In this document: one piece after another, positions 60,260 to 64,000 of the stretch | How the letters are laid out: each line of letters begins with the position of its first letter | Numbering within the stretch: position 1 is the stretch's first letter | DNA from: Bin87 sp963668585 | Lineage (GTDB): Bacteria > Chloroflexota > Dehalococcoidia > Lucifugimonadales > UBA3495 | NCBI GenBank assembly: GCA_963668585.1 | Contig: OY764869.1 | Location: 1,302,001 to 1,366,000, forward strand | Length of the DNA stretch: 64,000 nt | Reading direction: 5' to 3' | Notes under the pieces: model-generated | Told to the model about the DNA's origin: nothing | The model's database searches: none | The model's input: the letters and a program-made list of their open reading frames with translations, nothing else | Made by a program: the position numbers and the translations under genes

Positions 60260-60288
60260 TTGACACCCTTCCCAAACCTGCATATCAT
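60260..60288 (+). promoter_or_regulatory. Sigma70 promoter of tRNA-Phe
   Basis: TTGACA (60260-60265), 17 bases, TATCAT (60283-60288; five of six). The tRNA begins 14 bases later. Confidence 0.8.
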
Positions 60289-60301
60289 AGTTATTCCTTC
60301 A

Positions 60302-60378
60302 GCCGAGGTAGCTCAGCCTGGTAGAGCACGGCACTGAAAATGCCGGTGTCGGTGGTTCGAATCCGCCCCTCGGCACCA
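60302..60378 (+). tRNA. tRNA-Phe (GAA)
   Basis: A 77-base cloverleaf. Acceptor GCCGAGG/CCUCGGC, D-stem GCUC/GAGC, anticodon stem CGGCA/UGCCG with loop CUGAAAA (anticodon GAA), T-stem GGUGG/CCGCC with loop UUCGAAU, discriminator A, and an encoded CCA. Confidence 0.95.
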
Positions 60379-60400
60379 TTTCCCCGATTTCCTACTCAGA

Positions 60401-60425
60401 AACGGCTCCGAAAGGGGCCGTTTTT
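60401..60425 (+). terminator. Rho-independent terminator of tRNA-Phe
   Basis: AACGGCTCC and GGGGCCGTT (one G-U) around a GAAA loop, running into five Ts. Confidence 0.85.
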
Positions 60426-60785
60426 GCTGTTTTGCCGACCATTTGCCGACCAAATTCACAACTGCCGACCGCATTCAACCGCGCTCCACGCCTCCAGACG
60501 CGTATTAATCGGTATCAATAAACGCGATCAGACAGCCGGGGCGAAGGCCTCCGGTTTGCTTTTGTCCCTTGAGCAAGTGGGCAATTGGTGATCTCAACCC
60601 CAGAACAGCGACATCCTGCATATCTCTCAACAGAACCGAGTTGGGCGTGCCCTGGATCACGGTAACCATGGGGTTCCGGCCATTGGCGTCAATGAATGGG
60701 GTAAAACGAAGGGGGAATCTGGACGCGCGAGCCGGTGAAGACTGTACTTGCTCGCCGGCCTTCCTGACGTTTCCCAATGGGCCCG

Positions 60786-60988
60786 CGCCATCAACAGACA
60801 GGCTTTCAGCAGGTGCTCCGGTGGGATCGACGCCCGGCCATTGGCCACGCACATCCGGTCAAAGGCGGGCGACAGTTGGGTCAGGGCCCGATCCGCCATG
60901 GCCTTGATGCGCTGGATGGAATGGTGCTGTAGCGCTAGGGCGTAACCGCCGTCAGCATCGTTGCCTGCCGTGCTGCCTGGCCTCTCAT
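60786..60988 (-). pseudogene. Decayed IS5/IS1182-type transposase, N-terminal fragment
   Basis: Read leftwards from ATG 60988, the sequence starts MRGQAARQATMLTAVTP and then meets a stop. After a frame change it resumes HHSIQRIKAMADRALTQLS, then AFDRMCVANGRASIPPEHL, LKACLLMA. This matches the N-terminus of IS5-type transposases, which carry MRG....MLT.VTPE and GRPSIPPE.LLKA.LLMA. The match then ends abruptly near 60786, so the rest is deleted or replaced. Nothing recognisable remains in 60426-60785. Confidence 0.75.
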
Positions 60989-61172
60989 GGGAAACCCTCC
61001 CTACCAGAGTTGGCCTATCCTACCACCCCACAATCAAGCCACCAACATTTTCAGCACCCTGTTAGATTGACCGAGCCGTTGAAAACTGCTATTACTCTGA
61101 ACCATGCCCGCATGAAATGCGGCTGTCCGTTCTCGCACCACTTCCGAGGCCAATTGCGCGAAGGTGCCACGG

Positions 61173-64000
61173 ATGTTTGGCAGAAAAGCTCTGATCGGCG
61201 CAGGCATTTTCATCATTGTGGCGATATTCGCCGCGGCGGCCGCAGTTGTCGCAATTGTGTTGATCAATGCCGACGACGACCGAAGCGGAGGTTCCACGCG
61301 GCGTACCGCCAACCGGTCCGACCTTCCACCAAGAAGTGAAGCCGGCCCATCTGGGGCGATCTCCGGGCAAGCCGGAGAAGAAATGCGCCTGGTGGCCATC
61401 GTGCCGTCGCCGCGTATCGTCCGTCTCGACGAGCCGGGCGACTCTCAACGGCTCACGGTGAGTGGCTACTACTCCGACCGCAGCGAAGCCGATTTAGAGA
61501 GAGACGCACTGGCCGACGTGTCATACGCCTCCTCCGACCCTTCGGTGGCCCAAGTGGACTCCCGTGGAGTGGTGACGGGCGTGGAGACCGGCGGCGCGGA
61601 CATTACGGTGACCTACCAGGACCACACCGCCACCGTGACGGTGTTCGTGTGGGGCGAGATGCGGACGGTGCCGGCGTTCGATTCGGAGCGTCTCCTTGAG
61701 ACTTCCGACGACGGGTCGGCCATCATCCTGAACCGGGTGATGGTGGAACTGGAACCGGGTCGTGAGGCCAGCGACGCTGACGAGGTGGCGGCGCAGATAG
61801 GCGGGAGCGTCCTCTTCGCGTTTCGCACCTTCCCGGGCTACCTGGTGGAGTTCGACGGCCGGTCTGAGGCAGACCTTGAGCAGGCTTTGGCCGTCCTCGA
61901 AGATGACCCACGGGTGGCAATCGCGTACCCTGATCTGGTTTTGGTGGGCCACCAAGGTGGTGGAACCAACACGATAGAGACACTCAACCTGAAACATGGC
62001 TTTGGGGATGCGTATCTGGACGCGGGGATGGAAGATGCGTGGAACAGCATGGGGTTGGTTGATCTGTTGAACCCTGTCACCATTGGCATGATTGATATGG
62101 GGTTTGTGGCTCAGACTGGAGACCCAGAAGTCGATGCTGTCCTGGCTTCAGAGTTCGACTATGACCGGATCGATTTCCGGTTTGGAAAAGGGAATTGGAT
62201 GGACCCCGGGCATGGCACCGGTGTAGCCAGCATCATGATTGCCCAGAACAACGAAAACGCTGTTGATCCCGGGAGCTTCAGCGGCGTGTTAACCAGCGTC
62301 GCTGGAATTGAACACAACACCGTACTGTACAGCGCGCCCAATGGTTTTCAGCACTCTGGCGCACGATTCACCAGCGCCCTTGAAGACATCATCCGGTACA
62401 AGAACCAGGTAGATGTGGTCAACATCAGCATGGGCTACCGCTGCACGCCTCGGTATTTTGATCATTGTGTGGGCGAATTTTCGTTGCCCGGGTCCCTGTT
62501 CGTGGGGTGGCGATCACGTTGGAAAGAACTCATGACCGCCATGCCTGAGGTCGTCTTTGTAATCGCTGCCGACAACGACGAAAGAGATACGGAAGGCATG
62601 TACCCGGCGGATTTTGCACCAGAGGTGCCCAACGCAATCACGGTCGGAGCGACGTACAAGGGCAATAGAGCCTGGTATTCGAGTTTCGGGACCGCAATCA
62701 CGTTGGGAGCTCCTGGCTCATGGGTTTGGGTAGTTAATACAACGCATGGATACCGATATGAGGACGGCACTTCAGCCGCTGCGCCAATGGTCGCAGGCAC
62801 GGTGGCGCTGCTCAGAGCCCTTGATCCGCAACTCAGCGCGACGGAAATCAAGGAGATACTGGTGCGAACGGGCGGCGTCCACACCGTCTGCACCGCCAGT
62901 CGGGACGAAAAGCTCCTCGACCCCTGTCCGCCCGAAAACCAGGAAACCTGGCCAATTCTAAACGCCGGCGAAGCGGTGAGCGCGGTGCTGTGGCCTTCGG
63001 TTGACGCTGAAATCGACGTGGACAGGATCCTTCCCAGGACGGCGTCGATTGGTAGCCAGGTGGAGTTGACCGTTCCCGTAACCAACACAGGCGGCCGGGA
63101 CTGGACTTTTGACCTGGCCGGCAGCGCAACCTTACCCTCGGAGAAAACGATCGACCTGGGCACCGTGCAGCATGTCATTCCGGCCGGGGGCACCCATCCT
63201 TTCAAGTTGGGCTTTACGGTTGATGAAGTGGGCGATTGGGAGTTGGAGTTGGAAATCCACCGCAACCCCGAAAGAACGTCGATGCCCGACTCGGAGCAGG
63301 TAACGTTGCGGGTGGTTCAGAGCGCGGGAGAGGAGCCAATGTGGCAAACCATCAGCGCGGGTGGTTTCCACTCGTGTGCCATAAACTCTGACCTTGCGTT
63401 GGTGTGCTGGGGTTCCAACCATAGCGACATTACCACCTACACCGGGCAGTCCGATCCGCCTGACGGGGCTTTCCTGTCGGTTAGCTCAGGCATTTTCCAC
63501 AATTGCGCCATTCGGACGGACCAGTTGCTAGTCTGCTGGGGCGACAACTCTGAAGGTCAGAGCCGGCCCCGGCCATCCTCCGATGAGTTTCGGTCTGTGA
63601 GCGCGGGAGGTTTTCATACCTGCGCTGTGGACACCGAGTTCAAAATGTGGTGCTGGGGGCTCAATGAACACGGGCAATCCGATGCGCCGGAAGGGCACTT
63701 TCTCTCCGTGGGCGCCGGCCACCATCATACCTGCGGGGTGCGCACGGACCACTCCGTGGAATGCTGGGGTGAGGACATTCATGGGCAGGCCACGCCTCCA
63801 GATGGGTCATTCACGTCGGTGAGCGGTGGGCTCTCAGCCACCTGCGGCCTGAAAGAGGACGGCGCCGTGGTGTGCTGGGGGCGGGAGGAGGGGGCGCTGA
63901 TGAGGGTTCCGGAAGGGCAGTTCGTTTCGATCAGCGTCTTCCAGTCGCTCGGCTGTGGCTTGAGGACCGATGGATCGGTGACCTGTTGGGGAGGTTTTTC
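61173..64000 (+). CDS. Membrane-anchored Big2-subtilase-RCC1 protein, C-terminus beyond the window
   Basis: The frame is open from ATG 61173 (AAGGTG just upstream) to the right edge, 942 codons without a stop. Residues 5-30 form a membrane anchor (GAGIFIIVAIFAAAAAVVA). A Big2 Ig-like domain follows at about 85-160 (VAQVDSRGVVTGVETGGADI). Next is an I9-like propeptide region (VMVELEPGREASD), then a peptidase S8 domain with Asp308 (GMIDMG), His347 (GHGTGVAS) and Ser534 (DGTSAAAPM). From about residue 725, RCC1-type repeats appear (SAGGFHSCAI, LLVCWGDNSEGQS, SAGGFHTCAVD, CWGLNEHGQSDAP, CWGEDIHGQATPP). It is likely an external protease with a propeller for target binding. Base composition is slightly lower in GC. 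Confidence 0.9.
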   Translation, partial: MFGRKALIGAGIFIIVAIFAAAAAVVAIVLINADDDRSGGSTRRTANRSDLPPRSEAGPSGAISGQAGEEMRLVAIVPSPRIVRLDEPGDSQRLTVSGYYSDRSEADLERDALADVSYASSDPSVAQVDSRGVVTGVETGGADITVTYQDHTATVTVFVWGEMRTVPAFDSERLLETSDDGSAIILNRVMVELEPGREASDADEVAAQIGGSVLFAFRTFPGYLVEFDGRSEADLEQALAVLEDDPRVAIAYPDLVLVGHQGGGTNTIETLNLKHGFGDAYLDAGMEDAWNSMGLVDLLNPVTIGMIDMGFVAQTGDPEVDAVLASEFDYDRIDFRFGKGNWMDPGHGTGVASIMIAQNNENAVDPGSFSGVLTSVAGIEHNTVLYSAPNGFQHSGARFTSALEDIIRYKNQVDVVNISMGYRCTPRYFDHCVGEFSLPGSLFVGWRSRWKELMTAMPEVVFVIAADNDERDTEGMYPADFAPEVPNAITVGATYKGNRAWYSSFGTAITLGAPGSWVWVVNTTHGYRYEDGTSAAAPMVAGTVALLRALDPQLSATEIKEILVRTGGVHTVCTASRDEKLLDPCPPENQETWPILNAGEAVSAVLWPSVDAEIDVDRILPRTASIGSQVELTVPVTNTGGRDWTFDLAGSATLPSEKTIDLGTVQHVIPAGGTHPFKLGFTVDEVGDWELELEIHRNPERTSMPDSEQVTLRVVQSAGEEPMWQTISAGGFHSCAINSDLALVCWGSNHSDITTYTGQSDPPDGAFLSVSSGIFHNCAIRTDQLLVCWGDNSEGQSRPRPSSDEFRSVSAGGFHTCAVDTEFKMWCWGLNEHGQSDAPEGHFLSVGAGHHHTCGVRTDHSVECWGEDIHGQATPPDGSFTSVSGGLSATCGLKEDGAVVCWGREEGALMRVPEGQFVSISVFQSLGCGLRTDGSVTCWGGF

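Noticed and set aside
60505..60852. A 115-codon minus-strand frame after tRNA-Phe
   Set aside because: It overlaps the IS remnant in another frame, has no family match I recognise and no ribosome site.

Overview
The window is GC-rich, densely coded bacterial chromosome with no phage or plasmid backbone. The gene mix suggests a heterotrophic Chloroflexota, possibly of the SAR202/Dehalococcoidia type: LLM-class flavin oxidoreductases, ACGG-type lipoproteins with Thr/Pro linkers, DUF1800/DUF1501 pairs, CocE hydrolases, SMP-30 and MBL enzymes, and peptide-type ABC importers. This placement is an inference from gene content only. Promoters are of the sigma70 type; several read TTGACA, a 17-nt spacer, then a degenerate TATAAT.

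Layout. 1-5.4 kb: the end of plsY, an EamA exporter, an arylsulfotransferase-like propeller, a lipoprotein metalloprotease and an SDR with an altered active site. 5.4-7.2 kb: a less GC-rich AAA ATPase plus TOPRIM/DUF3226 pair that looks like an acquired defence module, directly downstream of a two-subunit CoA-transferase operon (7.2-8.7 kb). 8.75-10.9 kb: a zeta-type kinase with a small overlapping partner, behind an SthA-like flavoprotein. 11-20.9 kb: crotonase, tlyA, CinA-C, LLM oxidoreductase, penicillin acylase, PPOX protein, site-2 protease, MBL hydrolase and apt. 21.1-21.7 kb: copy 1 of a repeated non-coding element. 21.7-26.4 kb: mnmA-rnhB-yraN (overlapping genes), a PaREP1-like gene, an LLM oxidoreductase and a PEP mutase/isocitrate lyase relative. 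26.6-34.8 kb: two tandem, paralogous SBP-permease-permease ABC cassettes, neither with its own ATPases. 35-41.4 kb: SMP-30, Asp-box propeller, sodium:solute symporter, zinc-ribbon membrane protein and FAH-family hydrolase. 41.5-42.03 kb: copy 2 of the element, inverted. 43.2-49.3 kb: Uma2-folD-queA-mcrB-mcrC on one strand, with McrB carrying an N-terminal PUA/EVE-like domain. 49.3-57 kb: BtuF-like protein, Rieske protein, a secreted LRR protein and a DUF1800-DUF1501-NHL operon. 57-60.4 kb: an ornithine-carbamoyltransferase-like enzyme, a CocE hydrolase and tRNA-Phe. 60.8-64 kb: a decayed IS transposase and the first 2.8 kb of a membrane-anchored Big2-subtilase-RCC1 protein that runs off the window.

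The most unusual object is the element near 21.1-21.7 kb, repeated inverted near 42.0-41.5 kb. By eye, each copy has a strong promoter (TTGACA-17-TATCCT) followed by a stretch identical between copies. That stretch folds into a domain closed by a long-range helix (7 bp, 2x2 loop, 12 bp) around 194 nt of hairpins. An A/C-rich linker and drifting 3' hairpins follow. I read it as a probable structured non-coding RNA that I cannot assign to a known class. The other candidate systems are the ATPase/TOPRIM pair, the kinase/partner pair and the EVE-McrBC operon, which together make this a region with several likely defence modules set among housekeeping genes.
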